From Phymatolithon calcareum (lineage: Eukaryota > Rhodophyta > Florideophyceae > Hapalidiales): a stretch of 64,000 nt of DNA. Each line of letters opens with the position of its first letter. Within the stretch, counting starts at the first letter, position 1. Location: contig OZ345380.1 of assembly GCA_977006965.1 (NCBI GenBank), forward strand, positions 124,001-188,000, written 5' to 3'. Both the position numbers and the translations under genes were made by a program. The notes under the pieces are model-generated. The model was not told the origin of the DNA. It saw only the letters and a program-made list of their open reading frames with translations, and did no database searches. Shown piece by piece: positions 33,174-43,769 of the stretch.

Positions 33174-34040
33174 TCACGTGTTTGAAATGGTCTTAGCTCT
33201 TTTCTTCCTCGAATAATAGTCCTTAATAAGCTTTTCGGCTTCCTCAGGAGTTGTGTCCATGCATTCTGTCTTTACGTAGTGACGCAGTCCCTTCTCTGCA
33301 CACTTCCGGTTCAAACAAAGTGGTTTGTTTGAAGTGCTCTCCTTTGGTGCACTTTTAGGCTTGAAAGTCTTTCCTGCGCCGTTTTTATTGGCCTCTTGCG
33401 ACGGCTTAGTCATACTCTGAGGCTGAAACTTGTCTTGGATTACTGCCTCCTTGAATAATACCCCAATATACTTCTTTAAGTCTTTCTTGAGACCGCGTTA
33501 GTACTCGAGGTGTTGAGCCATAGCCTCCTTTAGATGCTCGGGAAAAAGACGTGTCTCCAATATTTTCAGAGTTTTCTTCGGAATGTCGACTTTGAACGTG
33601 TCATAGCCAACTGCATCCAGACGCTCGAAAAAATCGTTGCAGTATGCCAATACTTATGATTTAGGGTCTTCGACGCTCATTGGGACACGCACGTCCTTGA
33701 GAGCAGCATTGATGACAAATAGGTTTACATCATCCCCGTCTTCTCGCTTCACCAAGCTTTTCACATATATTTCGATATGTTCCGATGTTAGGTCATCAAA
33801 GGGAACACTAGGTGCAATAGTGTCAAACAGTCCCACGAAATGCATATTATGCACCATAGTCCTGTCCTCAGAAGTTTTGTACGAGGCCACAGACATGCTT
33901 GGTACCTCCTTTTGTTTCTCGCGAACGTCGTCTTCATACCTTGCACGGTCCTTCAGAAAGGCCGCGACTTTCTTCGGGTCAACGCTCTTTAACACAGGGT
34001 GTATAACTGGCTGAAAGATTTGCAACTTGCCCTTGGACAT
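33174..34040 (-). pseudogene. Gypsy Gag and CCHC-like knuckle (broken)
   Basis: A 128-codon frame at 33654-34040 starts MSKGKLQIFQP and holds the probable start of Gag. The end (33174-33413) carries CLNRKCAEKGLRHYVKTEC, a Cys-Cys-His-Cys arrangement, and a basic C-terminus. Stops lie between. Confidence 0.7.
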
Positions 34041-34163
34041 CCTCGCTTACTCTTGCTTCGCCTTCCATGTTATCGGTGTACTTTGCGCCTGACCGTAATG
34101 TCACTATATAACGTATCAACTTAAAATTTCATGTGAAATTCTCCGGCCAGAAAGAAGTTTCTT

Positions 34164-34508
34164 TAGACTCAGAAGTTGAAATCGACTGATTCACGGGATC
34201 AGCGTAGTCCTCCCACGTTGGGCCAACGGTTCCTGGTTTTGAACTGATAAAGTTATACCTTTATTCTCACTACCTGAGCGTGTAATCTTGGTATTTATAC
34301 TCTTCGGGTGCGCAAACTCCATCTTTTTGGGTTTCCCTATCAGGATTACACTACAAATTACGTGGATTGCTACAGTAGTGTTCACGCAATGATTCAACTT
34401 CTGTGTTAGCGGTAGACTGTGCTCCCGATTACAGGCAATGGTATTCAATATGGTACCATCCCGTTCAGAGGAAACGTGCCTTGAGCCAGATAACCGCATG
34501 GGTCCTCA
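34164..34508 (-). repeat. Gypsy LTR (upstream)
   Basis: 345 bp, from TTAGACTCAGAAGTTGAAA to GGGTCCTCA, direct repeat of 29047-29497 without the nested insertion. Confidence 0.88.
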
Positions 34509-34514
34509 CAGCTT

Positions 34515-34672
34515 AGTGCGGCATTCGACCCGCTATCAGCAGCGTGAGCAGTTGTGGAGAGTGCATTGTTGTGCATAGGGAGTGGTGCCAGAGTTCAAGC
34601 TTGAGCTGTAGCCATTCGAAACAATTAGAGCGTCCTGCACAGTGTTGTGGAAGTGAGACGCGGGCAGAGTGC
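34515..34672 (-). repeat. Membrane copy C start region and flank
   Basis: Matches the start and 5' flank of the other membrane copies (GTGAGCAGTTGTGGAGAGTG, then AACAATTAGAGCGTCCTG). At 34673 it joins block PP directly, so this unit lacks the MFS gene. Confidence 0.7.
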
Positions 34673-34673
34673 C

Positions 34674-35222
34674 CTGTTAAATTCAAGAAGGCTACTTCAT
34701 CGTTCTTGGTGCTTAGCGTTAGCGTTTCTCGACGTATTTATCAGGCTCAATATCCCAGGCGTTGGCGATTCTATGGTCTGCCACTTCTAAATATATATGA
34801 CGGGCAGCTAAAGGAATTGCCTGCTACGCAGATGCCAATATCTGTCCCAGTGAATACATAGAAAGGAAATATTCGTTATTGAGAGCATGTGGTCATCCTT
34901 TAGGATTGCTGTTCTAAATATTCATGGAATTATTCCGCTTCCCCCGGCACAACTCGTCCTCGGGACACTCCCGTCAAAAAATTTTGAGGCAGATTAGCCG
35001 CATCGGAGTGTACTGGTCAACTTCGTTAGTGAAATTTGTCTACAGCGTGTTACGGATTCCAAGAACACAGCAATCGTTGTTCTCTGTACGAACTTTCATT
35101 GAATAACATAATCCACACTCCCAGTTTCCCATTCCGCCGTTTCGCCGCGAAATGAAAGTGAAAACCGAATTCTTTGTTCAATTCAAAAATATGAGACAAA
35201 TGGCCCCAAAGAACACATGCTT
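34674..35222. repeat. Block PP (3' flank of GT14), copy 3
   Basis: Same blocks as 22875-23427, including the shared plus-strand frame ending at 34861 (SVSRRIYQAQYPRRW). Ends at the GT14-3 stop codon position. Confidence 0.6.
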
Positions 35223-35409
35223 TCACTCAAGGCATTCAAAAAGTGTAGAGAGAACGGAAGACCGATTGGACCAAGACAAATCTCTGAGCTTTGAAACGCT
35301 ATCGACAAGGCCGCCGGCAAGGCAGAAGATAAAAACAGTATGGGACAAAGATTGAAGGAAATTGAATCATCACTAACAACTTCAGAGCAAAAAATGGCCG
35401 CTCTGGGAG

Positions 35410-36490
35410 ATCTATGACAGCAGCCCGCAGGCAGTGGAGATGGCTGCCAAGCAAGATGGGAATTACAAGAGCTGAAAGACAGGATTGCGGTCTTGGAAGG
35501 CAAGTCAAACTCCACGGAGGACAAGATGCTAATCTTAGAAGCAACTGTCAGAACCTTGATGGAAGAAAACCGAAGACTCCGTCGGGGTGCTCCCGGTGCT
35601 ATGGATGACTCATCAACGGTCGAAGCGCCCCACGGAGAGGAGCATGGTACAAGCTCGAAAGAATACCAACTAGCAGAGAAAGCTCAACCAGCAACGCCGT
35701 ATCGAGATGCAGCATTGAGAACTCTCAACGACCAAGTGTCAAAGAAAGGTCAGACGAACTTGCCACAAACGAGAAATCAAATACAGGAATTCTTAAACGA
35801 CCTGTAAGGCCAACCCATGAACGAGACGAGGAGTAACAAGAGAAACTGTACCACTTTACTGACAAGATGGGCAGTTTCATGCCACGCCAGGGACCAAAAC
35901 CAAAAATGGTCGCATTGTACTTTCGAGAGCTCGTAAAAGCTCCACGAGACGAAATTGCACAAGCTGTGAAAGAACTACTCAGCAATAGTATAGTACACCA
36001 TATATCGTTCATAGGAACCGCGGTAATGGAAGTTCTAACCGAAACACGAGAATGTGACCATACCGTTCCCCTTGTGAAGGAAGCAGGACTGATTTGCATG
36101 TACAATTATAACATATTCGAAAACGGCAAGAAGAAAAAACAAGATGCAGAATCGGAACGATCGTTAGAGAGGCATGGAGCAAGCACAAGGGCGCGCGCAA
36201 GGTACTGCTTGTCAGTTTTAACAAATTACCATGCGAACGAATGGTACAAAGGCTTGGAAAGAACAGCTGACCGCAGAATCAGAGCCATGGACGTAGACAA
36301 GATTCAGAAACTCGAACAGTTTCCTCGGAGGGCACCTGCTCCATCCAGGACTACGAAAAATCATCGCAAAAGAAAAGGCTGCCCCGGTCAAGAGTGTAAA
36401 AGAAACAGTGGGTGCAGCAGAGACGGAAGAGTCCGAGTCCGCAAATGGCCGCCCACTTGGCGAGTCAGGAGAAAGATCATCGACCAGTAG
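35410..36490 (+). pseudogene. LINE family 1 ORF1 (broken)
   Basis: First part (to 35807) has a heptad-like coiled coil, ELKDRIAVLEGKSNSTEDKM and onward to VRTLMEENRRLRR. Second part (35867-36490, another frame) has MVALYFRELVKAPRDEIAQ and a very basic C-terminus with a CPGQECKRNSGC stretch. LINE ORF1 proteins bind the element RNA and trimerise through such coils. A frameshift near 35805 separates the two parts. Confidence 0.65.
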
Positions 36491-36576
36491 AGAGACCCAA
36501 ATAAGCGGGACTGGCGGTTACGAGCAAGAATTAGAGCACTCAGACAATTAGGCGACCAAGAAGCCCCAATATCTCA

Positions 36577-37559
36577 TTGGAGACCCAGACAAGGATGAAC
36601 CACCTGAAACTCCGATCGCAAAATCGGAGCAAGCCATATTCCAAAATAATTTTTAACAAATATTGGAGAATTGCAACAATGAATATGGATGGTTCTCCCG
36701 AGACCCCCGATTACCTTCGAAAGTTGGTACATAACCACGGCTTCGACGTGATTGGACTCACGGAAACACATTTGAGGTCTGAAGCACGCATCTGGACAGA
36801 AATATTCACAATGAATGCCCCCAGGCCGGAGCCCGTCACAAAAGATGGCCCGAACCACCAAAATTCCTCGAGTCGCAGACTCGGATCCGCGAGAAACTTT
36901 GGAGGCGTATCACTTGCCTTCCGAAGAGGATGTGGAGTGAAGCTTGTCTTCAAGTACGCAAAGATTCATTATCAAGTCCTCATTGCTCAAGTAGGAAAAT
37001 TGAAAATTGGGGTGGTATACATGTCACCTAAATCAACACGCCAAGAAACAGAAAAGTGTCTTTCGCTCATAAATAGACATGCAAGAGGCCAGGACATTAT
37101 CTGCGGAGACTGGAATGCAAGACATAAGTCATGGGATGAGAAATCCAACAGAAGAGGAAACCAAGTAGTCAAGTGAGCGGAAGAGAAAGGGTGGACGATA
37201 AAAAACACTCGGAGCCGACCTTCGAGATCAAGAAGTACGGAAGTAATATCGACATTTTCGCGACAAAAGGGATAACTATTTCAAACATAAGCTCTCCGGA
37301 AGACATTTGGGTAGGAAACGCACAGCACAAACCAGTTTGCACGCGTCTCAGAAGTCGGCAAGCCCAAGACCCCTCCCAGTCTAGAAGACCAATCAGCATG
37401 CGAAACTGGATTGATAAGAAACAAAGGATCTCGGACAAGGAGCAGATGAGAGGTCTCATTGAAGACTTGAAAAACTGCACCTCCGCCGAAAAATTGGAGA
37501 GTATCTACAAGAAAATAGTTGACCTTGGAGGGAAGGCACGTAAAGACTCAAAAGTCTAA
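36577..37559 (+). pseudogene. LINE family 1 AP endonuclease domain (broken)
   Basis: APE-type motifs in order: IATMNMDG, VIGLTETHLRS (catalytic Glu), VVYMSPKS, ICGDWNARHKSWD (Asp and Asn), then in a second frame SNIDIFATKG and AQHKPV, where SDH is usual. A frameshift lies near 37170. The domain nicks target DNA to prime reverse transcription. Confidence 0.85.
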
Positions 37560-37831
37560 AACGTTTCCCGCAGCTACAACAAGGAGCTTCATGCGATTAT
37601 CGAAAGCCTCGAAAAGTGCAAAACCTCAAGAAAGCTGCATAAGACATATAGAAAATTGTTAAAACTTGATGTGAGCCTTGGAGAACAGGTAAGCGTATTC
37701 CGGCACGTTACAAATCATTCTGGAGCAATGAGCTCGAAAAACTGGCCCTGAGACGAAAGAAACTCTACAGAAGAGCCAGAAGGACCCAAAGGCCTGAAGA
37801 CTGGGGACTATACCACGATTGTAAGTACCAA

Positions 37832-40800
37832 ATGCGGACAAAGGTAAGCAAGCGGAATAATGAGCAGTATCAAGAGTATATATCTGAGCTCGAGGAGAAG
37901 GACGGACAAACTGCCCTGAAACAGCTAGCCAGGATGAAGAAGAAAATCAGAAGACGAACGGCAAGAAATAAGATGACCGGAAGATCAATGAACTGTACCA
38001 GATTCTCTGCTCATATATCGAAAACATGCCATAGTCGCAGAAAGTGGCGACCTGGGCTAAGCAAGTTGACATGTCCTGAAGACGTGAGGGATGCAATTGA
38101 AGCATCCATCCAAAGATCGTTAAATAGAAAGGCACCCGGCCTGGACGAAGTTAAGGCAGAGATGATGAAAGTCAATGCATCTCTGAATGCAGACGTTCTC
38201 ACGGCCTTGTGTAGAGCCTGTGGGAGGTGTGGAGACTTGCCCTTCCACTGGCAGAACGCACTCCTCGTCCCGATACACAAGAATGTGACACACGAGGAAC
38301 CCGGAAACTACCGCCCAATATCCCTGCTTAGCCAAGCTAGGAAAATCATAGAGACGGCCATCGATATCAAGCTACGCAAGGTATACGACAACCACTGGTA
38401 CCAGCTTGGTTTCCAGAAGGGAAAAAGTGCAGAGTTGGCAATTCTAAGGGCCACGGAGCTGCTGAAAGGAGGCCAGCGATGCGTAGCAGTCCTGGACCTG
38501 AAAGCGGCTTACGAAACAGTTCCGAGAAAACACTTAGTGAACCGAATGGGATATTTGATGATTTTATTTTTTGAGAGCTCTCAAAGCCTCACACCTTAGA
38601 GTAACGGGGCAGCTCTTGCATAATCTCTACGCTAAAGTCATCTGGCTGCTCAAAACATTCTTGATCCGTAATTCTCTCCCCACAAGAGCTCCTTTGAGTC
38701 TCTTGCACTCAAACTCAATTTCTGTACTCAACTTCGATGACGCTAGAGTACGTTGTAAGGCGACTAGTTCGATCACCGCGGTAATCCCACAGTAAACACC
38801 CAACACTGATTTCCTTCAAAGGGGTGCTCTGTTGAATGTCAACCTTAGGCACCTTAAACGTGTTGTTCTTTCTCCTATGTAAAGGATCCCTGGTAGCTTG
38901 CCTTCAATAGGAATCTTCATTGATCTGCTTTCTTCTTCCTTTTCCCATACTTTAATTGTTTCTTCTCTCCTCCTCTTCTTTGTGACAGATCCCTCCTGGG
39001 CTTTCTGAAGGGCTTGTCGTAAGTCTTCATACATCTTGAGATATTCAATATCCTTCATTGATTCCTTTACGTCCTCATCTCTGCCAACGTACTCTTCTGT
39101 TTCTTGAAGGCGCTTTTTGTGTCTTACCAGGCTTAATGCAAACCTTTCTGCTTGATGACGTCTCCTCATCTTTGGTGGTCCCAGTCGGCACAGAACTCGC
39201 ATTCGGTCCCGGCTGTGTTCGGCATACTTTCCGAAAACATTCTTGTAGAACAAGCCCTCTGCCGACTCGATTGCCGAGAGCAATCGATTTGTCATTGGAG
39301 TAACGTGTAACGCATACTCCCATTTCGGGATAATTAGGGACTTAAAGATCCTGATGAATGTCTCCGGTTTGAATCCTCGAACATTCACTCCAAGCTTCCG
39401 AAGCTTATGTATGCATCCTGCAGCATTTCGAACTCCTGCTATGTCCGTGTCATCCGTAACACCCTTGTTATTCATGCTTACCCCAAGATACGAGAGTCTC
39501 CAGGCTTGATATAGTTCTCGTCCCGCCAAGTAAAACGTGTGCTTCTGAAGTCCTTTGTACTTAAGAACTTCACTTTTTACTGGTTTTGTGTTCCATTTCA
39601 TGCCATTTTCGCTTGCCCAACTGGTCGCTATATCAAGAAGTTTCTGCATTCCTCGTCCTGTCTTTGCTTGAAGCGAATCGAATGAGACAAGTACTGCCTC
39701 CCGAGGTCTGTGCCATGGCCGAGTTATTTCTGGCACCGTCATGGGTTTCAACAATTGGAGATACCGACAACAAGTGGTTTATAGTCGACAGAGGTGTACC
39801 ACAGGGGTCCCCCCTCAGTCCGAGTCTGTACAACATTTTTATGGATGAGTTCGCCGAGCGTGTGAGCGAGGTTTCGAGCACATGGGCAGAAGTCCCCGCT
39901 GCCTTATTCGCAGATGACGTTCTTCTGTTAGCGAAATCACCCGCTGCATTGCAAGGCATGTTAGACATAGCTACTCGTTGGGCCGAAGAGGGCGGTATGA
40001 CAAGGAATACGAAACAAGGAAAAAGCGAGATCCTAGAATCAGAGGAAACAGCAAGCGAGACATTTAGACTTGTGAACATGGTCCTGACGCACGTCTCGGA
40101 GGTCACGTATCTCGGAGTATCCCTTGGACCCGAAGGAATATCAGACAAGAAAATGATGCAACGGCCGAGGAAGGCAAGGTCCGCCGTGTACGAGTTGCGT
40201 ACACTTGGAATATTTAAGAAAAGGCTGACCATTGAAAAGTGCATCAAGGTGTGCAAGGCACTAATCCAGCCACGTTGGGAATACGCAATGCATCTAACTC
40301 CATGGACAGAAGATATTGCGAAGGCCGCCAAGGAAGTTGAACAAACGTTCTTCACTCAAGTGTTTGGCCCTCTCTCTAGAGGTAGGTCAGATAGACTCCG
40401 AATTCTGTGCCGAATCCAAGCACAAAGGAAAAAGAAAAGAGGTACATACAAAAGCCGCTTGAGAGCAGAAACAGCCAAGAGCTCCAGTCTACCAGGAACG
40501 ACATTGTCGCTATCGAAAACAGGAAACCGTTTGTGGAAGTAACCAAGCACATTCAAGCAAAACAGTCTGCCGAAATGCTTAGATCAAAATTCTGTACAAT
40601 GGAAGGAGATTGTATCGAATTGAAGAGGAAGAGGAGAATCCCGTATGACAAGACGAGAGAACTACCAGCAATCCTCAAACTCCCGAAGGTGAAGCACAGG
40701 AAATTAGCGCTTCTGTGTATCTGCGGAAGATTTCCGCAGGTGTCGACAACAAGCATGGTGGAAAAATTTGGAAACCGAGCTCGACTGCATATGGAAACGT

Positions 40801-40985
40801 TGGAAAACAACCTGTCAGGATATGAACTGAAAGGAGAAAAAAGACTGGACACCGAGAAAGCACTTAACGAGCTCTTGCTGTTCAGCAAGACCATCATCGA
40901 GTGCATGAAACACGAAGAAGGACTGCTCTTAATCAAAAAAGAAAAGTTAAGTAGATGTCCCTTAGGACACGAAGCCTATTAGCGG
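37832..40985 (+). pseudogene. LINE family 1 reverse transcriptase and C-terminus (broken, split)
   Basis: Before the nested LINE: RKAPGLDEVKAEM, NYRPISLLS, GFQKGKSAELA and VLDLKAAYETVP. After it: GVPQGSPLSPSLYN, ALFADDVLLLAK (catalytic box) and the thumb. A further frameshift lies near 40430 and the last part (40407-40982) ends with HMETLENNLSGYE. The 3' half closely parallels 14638-15666. Confidence 0.85.
38549..39674 (-). mobile_element. LINE fragment nested in LINE family 1
   Basis: Minus-strand insertion in the RT region, flanked by GAACCGAATG (38539-38548) and GAATCGAATG (39675-39684), a one-mismatch duplication. The reverse frame encodes an RT palm/thumb (DIATSWASENGMKWN, YLGVSMNNKGVTDD, KSLIIPKWEYALHVTPM) and a Lys/Glu-rich C-terminus. 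It is related to, but distinct from, families 1 and A. The tail on the left is A/T-rich, without poly(C). Confidence 0.8.
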
Positions 40986-41519
40986 GAACACGAATAGCGA
41001 ACCCACAAGAACACCACATAGTAGGTAGCAAAATCTATGTTCCAAACTTTCCCCACCGCCTATGGCAGACGGTAGGTTTCAACGGTCTACACACTGGAAG
41101 GTAGCAACTGAGGCAGCCTTGCCCGTATATTCGTAAGATTGTGAGGCTTTTAAATAAAGTTCAATTAAAAAAAAACTCAAGGCATTCCTCTCTCTCCAGC
41201 TATGCATCCGGCATAACCATGTAGATAGCTGTCCGCACCGTCTCGAAATCGTGCAATGCAAAAAGCGCGGCGTCGGATATGCTCTTGATGATCACGAACG
41301 GACTCTCGCAATTGCGCCGCCGCGAGCATAGTGCTCCAGTGAGCCACTAGCGCGGAATCAATCTCATCCAGAAGCGTGGCATGCGAGGTGGAAAACTTAC
41401 GAGCAAATATCGCACCGCTTCTCATCAAACCATGATGTAGTTCGGGACCCTTCGGCCCATCAAGAAACGCGGGACGGGCAAAGGCAGCGGTAGGATTGCT
41501 CCGCACTATGTGACGGAGA

Positions 41520-41635
41520 GCGTCCTGCTACTGGAAATCGGGGAGTGGATACTATCCACTCCCCGATTTCCAGTAGCAGGACGCTTTCCTACCTTGCTCG
41601 CACTATCCACTGGATAGTGTGAGCAAGGTAGGAAA
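41520..41635. repeat. Two abutting palindromes in GT14-3
   Basis: First: arms 41520-41551 and 41553-41584, 32 bp, perfect, 1-nt spacer. Second: arms 41585-41609 and 41611-41635, 25 bp, one mismatch, 1-nt spacer. The other GT14 copies have single direct sequence here (56283-56345), so the middle 57 bp is an inverted extra copy of both neighbours. Confidence 0.95.
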
Positions 41636-42106
41636 ATAATGCTCGACGGATGCAAGCGAATTTGCTAGAAGCGCAAGAAGGCGACGTGCGTTCGCGGAGT
41701 CCACAGCGTGCGCCACAAATTCCGCCGAGAGAATTACCCAGCCCTCGGCTTTCTTGAGGGGCAGGACCTCGGGATGGGCGGCCGGATGCGGTACATTGAC
41801 ATTCGTGAGATCGCCGTCAATGCCACATAGCCCCAGGTCTGTGTGCATGGTGGCAAAGCGGCGCTCGCAGAACCAGCTGTCAGACCGCGTGGACTTTTTT
41901 GTCTGAAAGAAATTCAATCCCGTCAGCGCCGGCTCTGAGTGCAGTGCGCGTATCGACGATGCGGATACGAGGGGTAGTCAGATGTGGAGATGTTGATGAA
42001 GAACGACCACGGCACTCGTGAGCGTTCAACAACAAGTATGGTGATCGCGTCCAAGGCGGCCAAGAGCATTGATATGCGACCAGATGTGACGGGACGATGC
42101 GAATGA

Positions 42107-42963
42107 CATACCTGGTAAAAAATAATTCACATTTAAATGTATTCGAATATGAATTTATATTTATTTATTCAACTGCAATCTGTTGGATAAATAATTCATT
42201 CATAGCCTCGATAGAATAAAATAATTTATTTTTGCAGGAGGGAGAATACTTTTAGAATTACTCTCCGTGTCTGATTCTGAAGGTGCTCGTACTTCTCTTT
42301 TCTATTACTACTAATGTTGCTCCCAAATAGAACATGTTTTCTTGCCTGCGTAACGTTGCAACATTACACTAACTTGATTGATATCAATAGTACGTGTCTC
42401 GCTTGTAGACTACAACCGTTGTAGTCTAGCATTGTGCGAGATCCCCATTTCGAGACCGGCATCGCAAAAATACAAGACAAAAGAATTGAGTTGATGACAA
42501 GTCAAGAGAAAAAAGCAACAGATTCTCTGAAAGTAGTCTCTGTGGATTCTGACACAGTTACGACAGTGGACAAGGACTCGATGTCTTTCGCAGACGAGGC
42601 ATTGAAGAAACGCAGGCTGTCTATAAATCGTTCCGGAGATTTGGACCTTCGTTTCATATTGCCTACTTCCAACATCGTTGAACGGTTCTTCTCCAAAGCT
42701 GGATACACTCTGAATAAGCGCAGGAAGAGTCTGTCTCCAGCGAACCTTGAGATGCAGCTTTTTCTACATATGAATGCAGACCTGTGGTGCATCCAGGACG
42801 TAAGTGTGATAATGGAATGAGAATATATTCCAATAATTCATATTTACTTTTGACCCTCTCCGTGAATGAATTACTTATGCATTTGACTTTCTTGATTAAA
42901 TAATCTATTCTTACGCGAAAGCGAGCTGTGAATATATTGAAAATGAATTATTTTCAAGGTATG
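42107..42963 (+). mobile_element. hAT element, internally deleted (857 bp)
   Basis: Inserted in GT14-3 with an 8-bp duplication, GCGAATGA (42099-42106) and GCGAATGT (42964-42971). Termini CATACCTGGTAAAAAATAAT and CATACCTTGAAAATAATTC are inverted repeats. AATTCATT-like motifs are repeated in both subterminal regions. The interior keeps the C-terminal part of a transposase. Confidence 0.85.
42434..42820 (+). pseudogene. hAT transposase, C-terminal dimerisation domain
   Basis: The domain is recognised by LPTSNIVERFFSKAGYTL, NKRRKSLSP, NLEMQLFLHMNADLW: the S/T..ER.FS..G, RR..L.P..LE and FL..N..LW pattern of hAT dimerisation regions. The stop is at 42818-42820. The upstream part is only linker, so the catalytic core is deleted. 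No natural start codon need exist. Confidence 0.85.
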
Positions 42964-43239
42964 GCGAATGTTGTGCAGGTACTTGGCGAGCAGTGTTTTC
43001 GCAAGTGAATCGCGATGCGCGTGTGGAATTTTCGCGTCGGGATGAACGGCATACACGAATACGCACTAAGGTTCGCCACCGCATTACCGTGCGCGGCGCC
43101 ATGCCTGATGCGCATTGATTTTTGCAGTGTGAGCATAGGGCGCATGCGCACAGAAGATGTGGCCATGGGACCGGGCTCAACGAGAGACAGGCCAGGTCGA
43201 AAAGTGTGACTGGATGTACGCTTTCCAGGTTTCTGAGGA

Positions 43240-43366
43240 TTCAACGTGGCTATTGTGATTGATATTCACCTTAACATCTAGCAGCATTAATCGAATAGCT
43301 GGGACAATGGGATATAAGAGGTAATTGGTACAACTATAGGCAAGCATGTGTTAGCTGTGCTGAGCC
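43240..43366. repeat. Spacer block P, copy 3, part 1
   Basis: Begins as in other copies (TTTCCAGGTTTCTGAGGATT) and is interrupted by the element at 43367. Continues at 43730-43769, 45098-46110 and 48303-49130. Confidence 0.7.
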
Positions 43367-43721
43367 CAGGGATAGTACCAATATTATTGTTATTTATTGG
43401 GGCACATGATGCAATAGGAATTGCAATACCAATAATGCAAGGTTGAAGGCAATAGGAATTGCAATATCTTACCATTCTTCCAATATCAATTGCAATAACA
43501 GAATCTAATTCAGGTCCTCCTGCGCCATGTCTTCACTCGCGCATTCGGCGATCTTGCCAGCGCAGAGGAGGGCAAGGGTGTACCCTGATTTTCGATCATA
43601 TGCCATTACTTTTTGCAATAACTATTGCAATAAGCACCTCTCAGGGCAATTAAGACTTTATTGCAATTTATTGCAATAAATTGCAGTAAAAAAAATAAAA
43701 ATAATATTGGTACCAAGCGTG
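43367..43721. mobile_element. hAT-type MITE, 355 bp, with TTGCAATA repeats
   Basis: Perfect 8-bp duplication GCTGAGCC at 43359-43366 and 43722-43729. Imperfect inverted ends share GTACCAATATTATT and TTATTT. At least eight copies of ATTGCAAT occur, crowded towards both ends. No coding sequence. The length of the duplication points to hAT. Confidence 0.88.
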
Positions 43722-43769
43722 GCTGAGCCTGTTGCCAACGACGTGCAGCTACGTCCGCCGTTGAGAAGC

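Larger units (their letters stand above)
29047..34508 (-). mobile_element. Ty3/Gypsy retrotransposon with chromodomain
   Basis: About 5.46 kb between direct LTRs, flanked by the duplication CAGCTT (29041-29046 and 34509-34514) in membrane copy C. Order on the minus strand: Gag, CCHC-like knuckle, protease, reverse transcriptase, RNase H, integrase, chromodomain. Every coding part is broken by stops or frameshifts. The two LTRs differ by many substitutions and by one nested insertion, so the element is old compared with the LINE in GT14-3. Confidence 0.92.
27300..34609 (-). pseudogene. Multi-pass membrane protein, copy C (split by Gypsy and LINE)
   Basis: N-terminal start region at 34515-34609, central part at 28205-29046, C-terminal part at 27300-27713. 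A Gypsy element (29047-34508, duplication CAGCTT) splits it after about 22 codons. A LINE family A fragment (27714-28190) replaces about 27 bp. The start ATG has become CTG (34589-34591). A Trp-rich segment and the RRASEGNTALSVGVMG-like stretch are still readable in 28434-29000. Clearly dead. Confidence 0.85.
35238..41175 (+). mobile_element. LINE family 1, near full-length (5.9 kb)
   Basis: Bounded by CTCAAGGCATTC at 35226-35237 and 41176-41187 inside GT14-3; the empty site is seen at 23431. Order: ORF1 with coiled coil, ORF2 with AP endonuclease, reverse transcriptase and C-terminal domain, 3' UTR with GCCCGTATATTCGTA, poly(A). A second LINE fragment is nested at 38549-39674. Several frameshifts make it inactive. 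The clade could be I, Jockey or CR1-like; I cannot decide by eye. Confidence 0.9.
35223..43102 (-). pseudogene. GT14-type glycosyltransferase, copy 3 (split by three insertions)
   Basis: From ATG at 43100-43102 to the stop position at 35223-35225. A LINE (35238-41175) sits a few codons before the stop. A double palindrome (41520-41635) and a hAT element (42107-42963) break it further. Readable parts include MNFFQTKKSTRSD..FCERRF, GWVILSAEFV and LHHGLMRSGAIFARKFS. Small deletions also occur between 42060 and 42100. Dead. Confidence 0.85.
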
